Origin: Methylomonas rhizoryzae
GTDB taxonomy: Bacteria; Pseudomonadota; Gammaproteobacteria; Methylococcales; Methylomonadaceae
Assembly (NCBI RefSeq): GCF_008632455.1
Contig: NZ_CP043929.1
Location: 4,092,001 to 4,156,000 of the forward strand
Direction of reading: 5' to 3'
Length of the DNA: 64,000 nucleotides
Shown here: one piece after another, positions 7,427-22,400 of the stretch
Numbering within the stretch: position 1 is the first letter of the stretch
How the letters are laid out: each line of letters begins with the position of its first letter
Translations under genes and position numbers: made by a program
The notes under the pieces: generated by a model
Database searches by the model: none
The model's input: only the letters and a program-made list of their open reading frames with translations
Told to the model about the DNA's origin: nothing

Positions 7427-10400
7427 TTAAGCCAAGGTCAAGCTGACCACGGCGCCCTGAGTCGTCGATGCCAACAAGGTGCCGTCCGCTTGGAAGGCCA
7501 GACCGCTGACCCGATTGTTGCTGTCTATGCCTTGGCTGGCGGCGTCGAACTGACTGACTTCGGTTAGCGTGGCACCGGCATCGTCGATGGAATATTCGAC
7601 CAGGGTGGATACGCCGTTGTAGGCGCCCAGCCACAAGTGGCCGGTGTTGGGATCGATGGCCAAGCCGCTCCAGCTTTGCACGTTGTACGGCGCGCTGAAG
7701 CTGGCGACCACGCTGCCGTCGGCCGCGCTGACTTCGACGATTTGGTTGCCGTTGTTGGCGGTCAGGAAGAGGTTGCCGGTGCCGGGATCGTAAACCGCGC
7801 CGGTCAAATCGTGGTTGGCGGTCAAAGTCAGCGTCGCCAGGATGCTGCCGTCGGCCGGGTCTACCGCGAAGACTTTGTCGGTGTTCGGATAACCGTTGAA
7901 TACCAGCAGGCTGCCGCTCGGCACGTTGGTGCCGCCCAGGCTGATGTCGGAAGTCAATACTTCCAGTCCGGCGTGATTGTAAAGATACGGCGTACCGAAG
8001 GCATCGGTCAGGGTAATGGTTTGCAAGGTATCGCCGTTAGCCGGATCGATGCGTAGCAAATGGCCGGGGTTACTATAGTCGCTGACCCACAATTCGCCGG
8101 CGGCATTGACGGCAACGTCGCCTAGATTGGTGCCTGCCACCGTCACTTTCAGCAGATTTAACGCCAAACCGGCGCTGGTACCGCCGGCAGTGGTGACCGC
8201 GACGCTGCCGAAGCCGTTGTGGTCGAGATCGGCGGTGTCCAGCACCGCATAACCGTTGTAGACGTAAGTGCTTCTATTGTTGTCGTAGTAATAGCTGACG
8301 TCCACGCCGTCGCCGGTTGCCGTGTCGTCCACGGTAACCCCGCCAACGGCATATTGGGTGCCGCCTTCGACGAAACCGGCGCCATATAGCAACAAGCTGC
8401 CGTTGTAGTCGAAACTGTCCAGCAAAGGTACGATTTGCAGCTCCAAGGTGGTATCGCTGCCCAACATGCGCACTTTGACCACGCCGTTGGCATCCAGCGG
8501 CGCGGTAAAGCTTGCACTGCCGGCGCCGTCGGCGACCGAATCGGGGCGGATACGCACCGTTTTTTCGTTGCCGTCATAGTCGGTATAGGTCAGCAATACG
8601 TCGCTGGTGCCGGTAAAGCCGCTGCCGCTCAGGGTAAAGCTTTGACCGGGATTGGCTGAAGCTTTACCGGCGTCGGCCGGCGTGCCGGAGGCGGCGGTGC
8701 CGCTGATGCCGGCCAGATCGACGTTGAACGCAGCGCTGCTGCCGCCGGCGGAGACCACGCCGATCGGCCCGAAGGTACCTGCGGTGATCGGCACGGTCAT
8801 ATAGACCCGGCCATTGACGTATTGGTTAAGGGTGGCATTGTAGATCAGCTGCACGTCCGGGCCGGTGCCGGTGCCGGGATCGTATATGACCGTGCTGTCG
8901 GCGTCGGCGCCGAAACGGTAAGCATTGTTTGCGCCTTCCACGAAACCGCTGCCGTACAGGTAAATCTGCATCGAGCTGCCGTTGATGCCGATGACTTCCA
9001 CCCCGGTAACCGCCGGGACGATTTGTAGCAACAAAGCGGCGCCGTTTTGGTCGCCGACGATGTGCACCGTACCGGTGACCGCATTCCACGGCACTTGCAC
9101 CTGGATTTCGCTGCCGTCCTCGTTGACGCTGGTCGGTTTGACCACGACATCGCTCAGATTGCCGGATTGATCGACCACTTGGAACACGATGTCGGTGGTG
9201 GCATCGAAGCCGCTGCCGGTCAAGCTAATGGTTTGGCCCGGATTGGCGGAAGCGCCTTCGCCGACCGCGCTGCCGCTGTCCGCGGTCGCGGTAATGCCGG
9301 TGAAGCTCGGCCCGAACGCGGCGCTGGTGCCGCCGGCTGTGGTGATTTGGATGGGCCCGCCGGCCGCGCCGTCAGGTACCGGAATCGTCAGACTGGCGGA
9401 GTCGACGTATGGTAAATAGGACGAGCTATAGTCGCGAATATCGACGCCACCGATCGAGACGGTAGTAGCGCCGTCCATGTAGCCGCTGCCGGTGATGGTA
9501 AGGTTGTTGCCGATAAAGCCGTTGCCGGCGCTCATGCTGAAGTCGTTCAACGTCGGTACGATTTGCAGCAGAATGCCGACGTTTTCGCGTGCTAAGCGGA
9601 CTTGGCCGCTGATCGCGGTACTCGGCACCACGACTTGTAGGCTGTTGCCGTCTTCGGCGACGCTGGTGGGCGACACGGTTTGTTCGCGCAAATTACCGCT
9701 GCTATCGACCGTCGTGAAGACCACGTCGTCGTCGCCGGTCAGGCCGCTGCCGGTCAAGGTGACGGTCTGCCCGGTATTGGCCGAAGCGACGCCGGCTTGC
9801 GCCGGGGTGCCGCTGGCGGCGGTGGCGGTAATGCCGCTCAAGCGGGTAGTGCTGCCGGCCAATCGTTCCACGCTTAATGTGTAATCGCCGACCAACGATG
9901 AGCTGGTGCCGCTGCCGCTGACGGTGGGATCGTAGTTGGCGTTGTAGTAACCGCTGACGCCGAGGTATAGGCTACCGGTATACGGTACAGTGTACTGCAG
10001 CTCGGACGAGTCTCCGGCGAAGAAGTAGCGTGACGACAACTGGTTGCCGTCGGCATCGAATAAGCGTAGCAAGTGATAACTGTCGCCGGTGTCTACGTTC
10101 AAGGTCAATACGTCGCCGCCGTTCACATTGAGTTTGAACATGTCGACGTCGAAACCGGCCAGGGTGCCGCCTATGCTGGCGCTGACCTCTTGGCTTTGGT
10201 TGTTGCCTATGGTCAAGGCCAGCGCGTCGGCCAAGGTACCGGCGACGTCGTCGGCCGGGGCCAAATTATCCAAAGCGGTAACGCTAGCGCCTGTGGTCAG
10301 GCCGGCGCTACCGCCGCCGGTACTGACGCCAATCACCCCGGCGCTTACACCGTCCGGAACCGTCAGCGTAACCAGCTGCTGATCTTTGGACGAACCGCTG

Positions 10401-13400
10401 CCGTCGCGCAGGGTGCGGATGTCAACTACGGTAGCGGCGATGCCGTCAATCGTGAAGACTACGTCATCGGCATTCAATCCGGAAGCCTCGATGACAAGGG
10501 TATTGCCGGCGGCGATGGTGCCGCCGACCGAGCGTAGGGTCGGCACGACTTGCAGCTCGAAGCTGGCGTTGCTGCCCAAGACGGTGACCGGGCCGGTGAC
10601 GGCCAAGGCCGGTACCTGGATGGTCAATTGCGTGCCGTCGCCGTTCGGGGTACCGGTGCGGGTAATCAGACCGGCTTGGCCGCTGTCGTCTATGCCTTGG
10701 AACTGCACCAGGGTGTTGTAGGTAAAGCCCTGGCCGGTCAAAACGATGGTTTGGCCGGTGTTGGCTGCCGGGCTGTCGGCGTCTGCCGCCAGCCCGCTGG
10801 CGGCTTGGGCCTGGATGCCGGTAAAGCCGGCCAAGGGCTGGTTGCCGAAAGTCGGCCCGGCCAGTTCGGCGTAACCGCCTTCGGTGGTGATACGGATCGG
10901 CCCGTCCAGGGTCAACGGCGACACCGCGTTGAGGGCGGTGTTGTTGCTGTAGATGTCCAACGGGCTTTGGTTGAGGTATTGATCCGGGATGGCGATGCCG
11001 CCGATAGTGAGGGTGCTGGCGCCTTCCATGAAGCCCGAGCCGTACAGGTAGAACAGGTTTTCCTGGTTGGGCCGGCCGTCCATGCCGGTCAGGGTCGGTA
11101 CGATCTGCAGGCGGATGCCGTCGCTGCTGTTCAGCGTTTGCGCGACTTGCAGATTGTAGTTGCTGACGCTGTCGTGCAATACGCTGACGCCGTCCACCGA
11201 CACGTCGAACACGTCCGGGCCGTTGACGCCGTCCCAACTGTCCAGTACGTACAAGTCGAAACTCAGCGTGTAGGTCTGGCCGGCGGTCAAGCCGCTCAAG
11301 TTCAGGGTTTGGCTGGCGTTGTTGAAGCGGCCGGAAAACTCGGTGAAGTTGGCTTGATAGGCGCTGCTGGTGGCCGGATCGCTCCAGGCGGCGTCGGCGC
11401 CACCTTCGAAGTCGTCCTGGAATACCGTGCTGCCGCCTTGTTTGACCAGGACGTTATCGATACCCCAGCTTTCGTTGCTTAAGTCTTCCAAGCCGCCGTC
11501 GGCGAAGCGCACTTCTGCGCTGTCGCTGCCGGCGGTGAAGCTGACCGTGACTTGCCGGTAGATCGAATCGGTATAGCTAGTAAAGCCCAAGTCGCGGGTG
11601 CCGAGGTTGCTGATGCGGACGTCGCCGCTGGTGGCGGTTGGCGGTACCAGCACCTGCAGGCGGGTGCCGTCGGCGTTGATCAGCTGCGGCACCACGGCTT
11701 GCAAGCCGACGTTGCCGTTGCTGTCGCGGACCGGGAACAGCACTTGGGTGCCGGGGCCGAAGTTGGAGCCGGTCAGTTCGATGATCTGGCCGGCGTTGGC
11801 GGAGGCTTGGCCGGCGTCGGCCGGGGTGCCGGCCGCGGCCAGCGCGTCGATGGCGGTCAGGGTCGGAGCCAAGGTGGCGGCGTCTTTGCCCAGGTCGATT
11901 TTGACCACGATACCGCTGGTGGTTGCAGCCAGCAGGCTGCCGTCGGCGGCAAAACTCAGGCCGCTGATGCGGTTGCCGCCGTCTATGCCCTGGCCGCCGG
12001 CGTCGTAGCGGCCGACTTCGGTCAAACTGGTGCCGCCGGCGCCGATGGCGTATTCGACCAGCTCGCCGCCGCCGTTGTAAGCGCCCAGCCACAGGTGGCC
12101 GGTGGCCGGGTCGATGGCCAGGCCGCTCCAGCTTTGGATGTTGTACGGCGGTTCGAAGCTGGCGACCACGCTGCCGTCGGCGGCGCTGACTTCGACGATT
12201 TGATTGCCGTTGTTGGCGGTCAGGAAGAGGTTGCCGCTGGCGGGGTCGAATACCGCGCCGGTCAAATCGTGGTTGGCGCTCAAGCTCAGGCTGGCCAGGA
12301 TGCTGCCGTCGGCCGGGTTGACGGCAAACACTTGGTCGGTGTTCGGGTAGCCGTTGAATACCAACAGGCTGCCGGCCGGTACGTTGGTACCGTTCAAACT
12401 CATCTCGGCAGCGACGATTTGCAGGCCGGAATGGTTGTACAAATACGGCGTGCCGAAGCTGTTGGTCAGGGTGATGGTTTGCAGTACGGCGCCGTTGTCC
12501 GGGTCTAGGCGCAGCAAATGGCCGGGGTTGGTGTAATCGCTCACCCACAAATCGCCGGCGGCATCGATGGCGAGGTCGCCCAGATTGGTGCCGGCGGCGG
12601 CTACTTTCAATTGGTTCAACGGCAAGCCGGCGCTGCTGCCGCCGGCGGTGGTGACCACGATGCTGCCGAAGCCGTGGTTGGGCAGGTCGGCGGAATCCAA
12701 AATCGCGTGGCCGTTGTTGATGTACGTGCTGCGGGTGTAGTCGTAGTAATAGCTGACATCTACCCCGTCGTCGACGACGGTGTCGTCGACCGTAACCCCG
12801 CCGACCGCGAACTGGCTGCCGCCTTCGACGAAGCCGGCACCGTACAGCAACAGATTGCCGTTGTAGCTATAGCTTTGCAGTACCGGCACGATTTGCAGAC
12901 TCAAGCGGCTGTCGCTGCCGAACAGGCGCAAGCTGGCAATGCCGTTGGCGTCGTAAGGCACGGTCACGGTGGCGCTGCTGCCGTCTGCCGACACGGTAGC
13001 CGGGCTGACCTTGACCATCTGCGGATTGCCGTTGTAATCGGTATAGCTAAACAGCACGTCGGTGGTGGCGCTGAGGTCGGCGCCGCTGATGGTGATGCTT
13101 TGCCCGGGGTTGGCCGAGGCCTGACCGGCGTCGGCCGGCGTCCCGGACAAGGCGGTGGCGGCGATGCCGTCCAGGCTGGTGGTGAAGGCCGCGCTGACGC
13201 CGCCGCCGGTTTTGACCGTAATCGGCCCGAATGCCCCGTCGGTCAGCGGTACGGTCAGTACCACCCGGCTGTTGACGTACTGGTTCAGGTTGTTGTCGTA
13301 AGTTTGCTGTACGTCCGGGCCGGTATTCGCGCCGGCGTCTAACAAGACCAAGCCGCTAGCGCCGAAGCGGTATTCGCTGTTATTGCCTTCGACGAAACCG

Positions 13401-16400
13401 GTGCCGTACAGGGTGATGTTGGCGCTGCTGCCGTCGGCAGCGACGCTGTTTACATCCATGCCGGTGATCGTCGGTACGATTTGCAATTCCAAGGCCGTGG
13501 CGGTTTTGTCGCCGAGTACCCTCACTACCCCGCTAATCGCGTTCAAAGGTACGATCACTTGCATTTCGGTGCCTTCGGCATTGACCAAAGACGGGCGGAC
13601 GATGATGTCTTTAGCGGTGCCGGATGGATCGACCACGCTCATCACGACACTCGTCGAGTTTTTGAAGCCGCTACCGGTCAGCGTGACGGTTTGCCCGGAG
13701 GTTGCCGATGCACCGCTGCCGCCGGCGGTACCGCTGGCGGCCGTGGCGCTGATGCCGGTTAAGCTCAAATCGAATATCGCGCTGCTGCCGCCGGCGGTCA
13801 CGATTTGGATCGGGCCGGTCGCTGCGCCGTCGGGCACCGTCAAGCTCAAACTGGTGTTGCTGACATAGGGGCTATAGCTGCGGCTGTAGTCGACGATGAC
13901 TTGATCGCCGATGTTGATGGTGGTGCTGGATTCGGTGAAACCGCTGCCGCTGATGTTCAGGGTACCGCCGATGAAATCGGCGTTGGGGAACATGCTGACG
14001 TCCTCCAGGGAAGGGACGATTTGCAGCAATACGCCGCTGGAATCGCGTTCCAAACGGACGGAGCCGGTCGTCGCGTCGCTGGGCACTATGACGGTCAGGC
14101 TACTGCCGTCCTCTGCCACGCTGGCTGGATCGACGGTATTGGAATACAGATTGCCGGAACTATCGATAGAAGTGAAAACGATTTGATCCTCGCTGGTCAG
14201 GCCGCTGCCGGTCAAGGTGACGGTTTGCCCGGTATTGGCCGAGGCGACGCCGGCTTGCGCCGGGGTGCCGCTGGCGGCGGTGGCGGTAATGCCGGTCAGA
14301 CGAGAGCTATCGACCGCCAATCGTTCGATGTTTAACGCATAATCGCCGGTATAGAACGACGATTCGCCGCTGCCGCTGACGTTCGGGTCGTAGCTGGAGT
14401 TGTAAGCACCGCTGATGCCTACGAAATAACTGCCGCCGGCCGGTGCGGTCCAATGCATTTGTTCGGTAGTGTTGCTGTAAAAATAGTTGATGTCCAGCTG
14501 ATTGCCGTCCGCATCGAATATTCTCAGGATATGGTAGTCATCATTGCTGTTGCTCAGGTCGAAACTCAGTACGTCGCCGCCGTTAACGTCGATACGGTAC
14601 ATGTCGACGTCGAAACCGGCCAGGGTGCCACCTATGTTGCCGTTAACCTGCCGGCTTTGATTGCTGCCGACGTTGAGCGTCAGCGCGGTATCCAAGGTGC
14701 CGCCGACGTCGTCGGCCGGACTGAGCGGGTCCAGCACCGTGATGTTAGCACCTAGGCGCAGGCTGGCGATGCCGCCGCCGGTTCCAACGGTTATCACGCC
14801 GGCGGTAATGCCGTTGGGCACGGTCAGTGTCAGCAATTGCTGGTCGTTGTAATAGGAATACGTGCCGTCGTACAAGGTGCGAACGCTAAAGTCACCGACC
14901 GGGCGGCCGTCGATGTTGATGATCAAGTCATCGGCATTCAATCCGGAAGCCTCGATGACCAGGGTATTGCCGGCGGCGATGGTGCCGCCGACCGAGCGTA
15001 GGGTCGGCACGACTTGCAGCTCGAAGCTGGCGTTGCTGCCCAAGACGGTGACCGGGCCGGTGACGGCCAAGGCCGGTACCTGGATGGTCAATTGCGTGCC
15101 GTCGCCGTTCGGGGTACCGGTGCGGGTAATCAGACCGGCTTGGCCGCTGTCGTCTATGCCTTGGAACTGCACCAGGGTGTTGTAGGTAAAGCCCTGGCCG
15201 GTCAAAACGATGGTTTGGCCGGTGTTGGCTGCCGGGCTGTCGGCGTCTGCCGCCAGCCCGCTGGCGGCTTGGGCCTGGATGCCGGTAAAGCCGGCCAAGG
15301 GCTGGTTGCCGAAAGTCGGCCCGGCCAGTTCGGCGTAACCGCCTTCGGTGGTGATACGGATCGGCCCGTCCAGGGTCAACGGCGACACCGCGTTGAGGGC
15401 GGTGTTGTTGCTGTAGATGTCCAACGGGCTTTGGTTGAGGTATTGATCCGGGATGGCGATGCCGCCGATAGTGAGGGTGCTGGCGCCTTCCATGAAGCCC
15501 GAGCCGTACAGGTAGAACAGGTTTTCCTGGTTGGGCCGGCCGTCCATGCCGGTCAGGGTCGGTACGATCTGCAGGCGGATGCCGTCGCTGCTGTTCAGCG
15601 TTTGCGCGACTTGCAGATTGTAGTTGCTGACGCTGTCGTGCAATACGCTGACGCCGTCCACCGACACGTCGAACACGTCCGGGCCGTTGACGCCGTCCCA
15701 ACTGTCCAGTACGTACAAGTCGAAACTCAGCGTGTAGGTCTGGCCGGCGGTCAAGCCGCTCAAGTTCAGGGTTTGGCTGGCGTTGTTGAAGCGGCCGGAA
15801 AACTCGGTGAAGTTGGCTTGATAGGCGCTGCTGGTGGCCGGATCGCTCCAGGCGGCGTCGGCGCCACCTTCGAAGTCGTCCTGGAATACCGTGCTGCCGC
15901 CTTGTTTGACCAGGACGTTATCGATACCCCAGCTTTCGTTGCTTAAGTCTTCCAAGCCGCCGTCGGCGAAGCGCACTTCTGCGCTGTCGCTGCCGGCGGT
16001 GAAGCTGACCGTGACTTGCCGGTAGATCGAATCGGTATAGCTAGTAAAGCCCAAGTCGCGGGTGCCGAGGTTGCTGATGCGGACGTCGCCGCTGGTGGCG
16101 GTTGGCGGTACCAGCACCTGCAGGCGGGTGCCGTCGGCGTTGATCAGCTGCGGCACCACGGCTTGCAAGCCGACGTTGCCGTTGCTGTCGCGGACCGGGA
16201 ACAGCACTTGGGTGCCGGGGCCGAAGTTGGAGCCGGTCAGTTCGATGATCTGGCCGGCGTTGGCGGAGGCTTGGCCGGCGTCGGCCGGGGTGCCGGCCGC
16301 GGCCAGCGCGTCGATGGCGGTCAGGGTCGGAGCCAAGGTGGCGGCGTCTTTGCCCAGGTCGATTTTGACCACGATACCGCTGGTGGTTGCAGCCAGCAGG

Positions 16401-19400
16401 CTGCCGTCGGCGGCAAAACTCAGGCCGCTGATGCGGTTGCCGCCGTCTATGCCCTGGCCGCCGGCGTCGTAGCGGCCGACTTCGGTCAAACTGGTGCCGC
16501 CGGCGCCGATGGCGTATTCGACCAGCTCGCCGCCGCCGTTGTAAGCGCCCAGCCACAGGTGGCCGGTGGCCGGGTCGATGGCCAGGCCGCTCCAGCTTTG
16601 GATGTTGTACGGCGGTTCGAAGCTGGCGACCACGCTGCCGTCGGCGGCGCTGACTTCGACGATTTGATTGCCGTTGTTGGCGGTCAGGAAGAGGTTGCCG
16701 CTGGCGGGGTCGAATACCGCGCCGGTCAAATCGTGGTTGGCGCTCAAGCTCAGGCTGGCCAGGATGCTGCCGTCGGCCGGGTTGACGGCAAACACTTGGT
16801 CGGTGTTCGGGTAGCCGTTGAATACCAACAGGCTGCCGGCCGGTACGTTGGTACCGTTCAAACTCATCTCGGCAGCGACGATTTGCAGGCCGGAATGGTT
16901 GTACAAATACGGCGTGCCGAAGCTGTTGGTCAGGGTGATGGTTTGCAGTACGGCGCCGTTGTCCGGGTCTAGGCGCAGCAAATGGCCGGGGTTGGTGTAA
17001 TCGCTCACCCACAAATCGCCGGCGGCATCGATGGCGAGGTCGCCCAGATTGGTGCCGGCGGCGGCTACTTTCAATTGGTTCAACGGCAAGCCGGCGCTGC
17101 TGCCGCCGGCGGTGGTGACCACGATGCTGCCGAAGCCGTGGTTGGGCAGGTCGGCGGAATCCAAAATCGCGTGGCCGTTGTTGATGTACGTGCTGCGGGT
17201 GTAGTCGTAGTAATAGCTGACATCTACCCCGTCGTCGACGACGGTGTCGTCGACCGTAACCCCGCCGACCGCGAACTGGCTGCCGCCTTCGACGAAGCCG
17301 GCACCGTACAGCAACAGATTGCCGTTGTAGCTATAGCTTTGCAGTACCGGCACGATTTGCAGACTCAAGCGGCTGTCGCTGCCGAACAGGCGCAAGCTGG
17401 CAATGCCGTTGGCGTCGTAAGGCACGGTCACGGTGGCGCTGCTGCCGTCTGCCGACACGGTAGCCGGGCTGACCTTGACCATCTGCGGATTGCCGTTGTA
17501 ATCGGTATAGCTAAACAGCACGTCGGTGGTGGCGCTGAGGTCGGCGCCGCTGATGGTGATGCTTTGCCCGGGGTTGGCCGAGGCCTGACCGGCGTCGGCC
17601 GGCGTCCCGGACAAGGCGGTGGCGGCGATGCCGTCCAGGCTGGTGGTGAAGGCCGCGCTGACGCCGCCGCCGGTTTTGACCGTAATCGGCCCGAATGCCC
17701 CGTCGGTCAGCGGTACGGTCAGTACCACCCGGCTGTTGACGTACTGGTTCAGGTTGTTGTCGTAAGTTTGCTGTACGTCCGGGCCACTGCTTGGGTCTAA
17801 GTCTTGCACAACCGACGCGCTATCGCCGTTGCCGAAGCGGTATTCGCTGCCGTTGCCTTCGACGAAGCCGCTGCCGTACAGGGTGACGCTGGCGCTGCTG
17901 CCGTCGCTGCTGACCGAGTTGATTTCGAAACCGCTAATGACAGGCACGATTTGCAACGGGAAGGTACCGTCGGCAAAATCGGTTCGCACCTCGCCGACTT
18001 GCGAATACACGACAATGTCGGCGGTGACGGCGTTCATGGGGACCACGAAATAAGCGACGCCGGTGGCGCTGTCCCAGCGGTTGGCCTTGAGGCTGAGCGT
18101 GGATTGGCTGCCGCCGGCGTCTATCACGGTGAAATCCGCTTTAGCGGTGGACGGATCGAAGGGTACCGAAATGCCGAATTGTTGCCCCGGGTTGGCGGCC
18201 GGTGCGGTAGGCACGTCCGGTACGCCGGATGCGGCGACGATATCGCTGGCCGTGCGGATGCTGAAGTTGCGTACTATGGGATCCGCCAGGCCATTGCCCG
18301 CCAAGTCGCTGATTGCGGTGGCCGGCAGGGTAAAGCGGTAAGGTCCGGGCGGCAGGATGCCGGCGATCAGGAAACTGACCCGCTGTCCGAACGCGCGGCT
18401 GTCGATGCTCACCGGAATATTGACGTCGTCCTCGGTATCCAGCACGCCGTCGGTTCCGGCGCCGATCAAGGTGACGCCGGTGGACGTTAACAGCTCGGTA
18501 TCGATCGGTTCGTCGAATACGACATTGATGGCGCGCACGATGTAACGTTCTTCGCCTTCGTTGACGTTGACCGAGGTGACGTTGGGCGCGAAGGTGTCCG
18601 GCACCACGTCCACCGTGATCAAGTTGGACAAGGCTTCGTTGCCGCCGGTATCTGAGGCTCTAATTTGCACGGTAAAGCTGTCGCCGCCTGTGGCGATGGC
18701 CGGTGCTTGGGTGAACAGTTCGAACGGAAAGGCAATGTCGTTGGCGACCACTTGGCCGTTGACCAACAGTTCCACGTTGCGAACCTGCACGTCGTCGGTG
18801 ATAGTCGGCAGGATGCGGATGCTGTGGCCTTCCAACACTTGAATGCCGTCGGTGGCCGGGTCGGCGTCTATGCCGTCGACGCTGATGGAGACGGTTGGGG
18901 CCACGCCCAAGGTGTCGAAATTGACGTAGTTGACGATTTGTAAACCGCCGCTGCCGTCGGCCACAAAGGCCAAGCCGTTGGCCAGGACGACGTCTTTAGG
19001 CGTTTGCGGCAAGTCGATGCGGGTAACCAGATTACCGGTATCGGTGGGGTCGGCGACGTTGACCACGTCCAAGGCGTTGTTGCCGAATACGCCGCCGGGG
19101 TTGCCGACGCTGACCGCCAAGCCGGATCCGTTGGCGACGATGGCGTTACCGCCCAGGTTGGTGCTGTCCGGCCCGCTCAACAAACTGAGGTTGCTTGGGT
19201 CGCTGACGTTTACCGTCGAGAAACCGCCGTTGAAACCGTCGTTGCGGCCGATATAGGCCACCCCGCCGCCCACGAACAATTTGCCGCCGCCGAGACCGAC
19301 GTTCAGCGAATCCAGGGGCGTCAATTCGTCGCCGGCAATGCCAATCGTGCGCAACACGTTGTTTCTGTCCAGGCTGAACAGGGTGTTGCCGTCTATGGCC

Positions 19401-22400
19401 AGATCGGCCAGGGTGTTGCCGCCCAACGCCGATAAATTCAAGGTGTTTATCAGTTCGCCGGTGTTCAAATCGACAGTTGCGATGTCGGTACCTGTGGTGA
19501 CAAAAGCCACGCCGTCGCGAATGTCGACGTGGGTGACCGGGTTGACGAAAGCTAAGGTTTTGCTGAGCACCGGATTGCTCGGATCGGCGATATTCACAAT
19601 GTGCAGACCGGCGCTGCCGCCGGCCACCGCGGCAATGTTGCGGGCTGCGTCCACCGCCACATCGGTGTTGTTGCCGTCCAGCGCCAGCTCGGCCAAAACC
19701 TGCGGCGAATTGAATTTGGAGGCATCTATGATGGCCAAGCCTTTGTTGCCGGTAGCGACCAGTGCGGTCAAGCCGGAATCGCCGGACGTCGAGCCGAGCA
19801 TGGCGACGGCTTCCGCGCTGCCTTGCAGGCCGACCGAGGAAACGATGCCGGTCGGTATCGCCAAACCGCCCAAGGGATCCAAGCCTTGCTCGATTTCGGT
19901 GAAATCGTCCAGCGAATCTTTATCGGTGTCGGTTTTGTTCTGGTTGGTGCCGATGGCGAATTCGGCGTCGTCAGGCAAACCGTCGCCGTCTGTGTCGATG
20001 GCGGTGGAAGGCCGGAATACTAGGCCGGAGGCCAGATCGGTACCGCCGCCGGAAGCCGGGGTAGTGCCGGAACCGTGGGCGACCAAGCCGCTTTCCGGAT
20101 CGAATACCGTGATTTTGTAAGCCTTGTCGGAGGGCAGGAAGAATTCGAAATAACCGTCGTTGCCGCTTTGGGTGCGTAACACCGTGCCGTCGACTTCGAC
20201 CGCGACGTAATCGTTGCCCCAATGATATTGGTAAGACTTGTCGTAACCGGTGCCGACCACGTTGACTTTCAGGGTGCCGTTAGCTGGGTCGTTAGTAGTG
20301 ACGTTGACTGTGCCGCGCAACAAGCCGGTAGCGCTGGGGTCGAATTTGACTTCGAAAGTGTAGGTTTCTCCGGAAGCCAGCGTGATCGGATTGGTATCCA
20401 GGTCGCTTGGCGCGTTGACCAGACTAAAGTCGCTGGCACCGTTCGCTATCGACAGGCCGGAAATTACCAAGTCTTGTTGGCCGTCGTTGCGCACCGTGAA
20501 GCTGCGGGTGACTTGGCCGGTTGTCAGATCGGCGCCGCCAAAATTGTTGTTGGCGTAAACCGCCGTTGCGGTGGCTGCGGCGTTTTGGCCGAAGCCGGCC
20601 AGATCGATTTTGGTTAGACCGTTGACTGCGTTGCTATTCAGATTGATCGTGCCGGTAAAGCTGCCGATAGTTGCCGGGCTGAAGTTCAGCGTGACGTTAA
20701 CCGATTCGCCCGGATGCAGCACGGTGTTCGGGGCTAGATTACCCAACGTGAACGCGCCGCCGGCCGAGGTCAGGCCGGCTATGCTTAGGTCTTCGTTGCC
20801 GTAATTGATCAGCAACAGGTTTTTTTGCACCGTGCCGCCGACCGCTACGTTGCCGAAATCCATGTCGCCGAAGATGCCCATTTCCGCGTCGGCGTCGAAT
20901 ACCGCCAAATGCGGGCCTTGGAACACCAGGTTGGGGGTTTCCGGCTCCTCGCCGCCATCTTCGGCCGGGGTAGAGAAACCGCCTTCCACCACAATGTTTT
21001 GGTAATAGTAATTGGAGATGACTTGTGCGTCGGCCGCGGTATAGTTCAAATCCAGCGACATTTTCAGCGCGGTACTGGTTTGAGTTTTTAGCGACAGATT
21101 GCCGCCGTGCGAGGACGGCAAGTCGCCGGCATGGCCCATCATTAAGTCCAGCGTGTTGCCGGGGCCGGTTTGTTTGCTGGGATTAGGCGCGAAGGTTTTG
21201 TAGGTGTGGGCCAAACTCAGGGTATGCCCGAATTCGTGCGCCGCGGTCTCAGCCACCATTTGAATAAAGGTTGCCCGCGGGGTGGCTTGCGCGGCCAAAT
21301 CCCAATATTCGAAATGGGTGTCGGGATGGACGTTGACGTCCCCGTCGTATTCGGGGTTAATGGAATTGTCCAGTCTGAACGCCAGCTCGGCCTTGCTGTA
21401 GTTGTTCATGTTGTTGATGACGGTGGAGACCGTATCTTCGCTGGAGCCGCTGCTTTGGTCGAATACGTTATCCACGCCGCCGGCCGGGCTGGAAGTGCCG
21501 TACAAGCCGGCCTTGGCGACGCCGCCTTCGCTATAAGTGCTGAATACGATTTCGATTTCGTCGCCCAGCAAGGTGCCGCCGCCTACCAAGCCGTCGGTAA
21601 AGCCGCTGTAGAAACCGTACATCGCGGTCGCGATGTCGTTGGCCAGATCGCTGCGTTCGTTCGGTTTGGCGGTAACACCGTCGTCTTCCAAATTATCGAA
21701 CAGCTTGATTTCGGCAGCGCTAACGAAGGAATAATCGACGTTGCCGTCGCTGCCGCCGGCGATGGAGGCCAGGGTGGATTCCAGACTGCTGACGTCGATA
21801 TCCCACACTTGCTTGTCCGCGCCGACGCCCTTTAAGTCGATCGTGCCGGCCACGTCGCCGTTTTGCGGGTTTTTAATCTCTAATTCGTCTGTCAGTTCCT
21901 CGCTTGCACTGAGCAGGCCCGAGCTGACCGGATCGAACCACAGTTCTCCGCTGGAAGAGGCGTCGAAGAAATGGGTGCCGCTGCTGATGTTCAGTTCGGG
22001 TTTTTGCGAGCCGGTGCGGAATTCGATCGGGGCAACCCGGTGGATACCGGCAGCGCCGTCGTTGATGGTTTTGGAGAATTCGGTCTGGCCGTCGGTATGG
22101 TTGTCGTCGGTAGCGTCCACATAACGGGTCAACAGATATTCTTTGGTGGTGGTGTGGGTGCTGCCGTCCGGCCGGCCGGTGACTTCCTCGATGGTGATGG
22201 AACTGCCGAACAGCACGTTCTTTTCGAAGTCTTTCATGCCGTTGGCGGATAGCTCGGCAAAGGTTTTAGCCACCATGTCGAAGGTCTTGGTGATGCCGGT
22301 GCCTGCGCGCAATGCGAACGAATCGCCGGTCAGGGCGACGTCGCCGGTTTGTTTCATGTAATCGCCCAGCGGCCCGTCGACCGTGATGGTAACCTGGATG

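Noticed and set aside
7344..7430. A VPALLPTGG-like tail in another frame just past the giant gene stop, recalling a sorting signal
   Set aside because: It is out of frame, lacks a following membrane helix and basic tail, and no shift site is evident.
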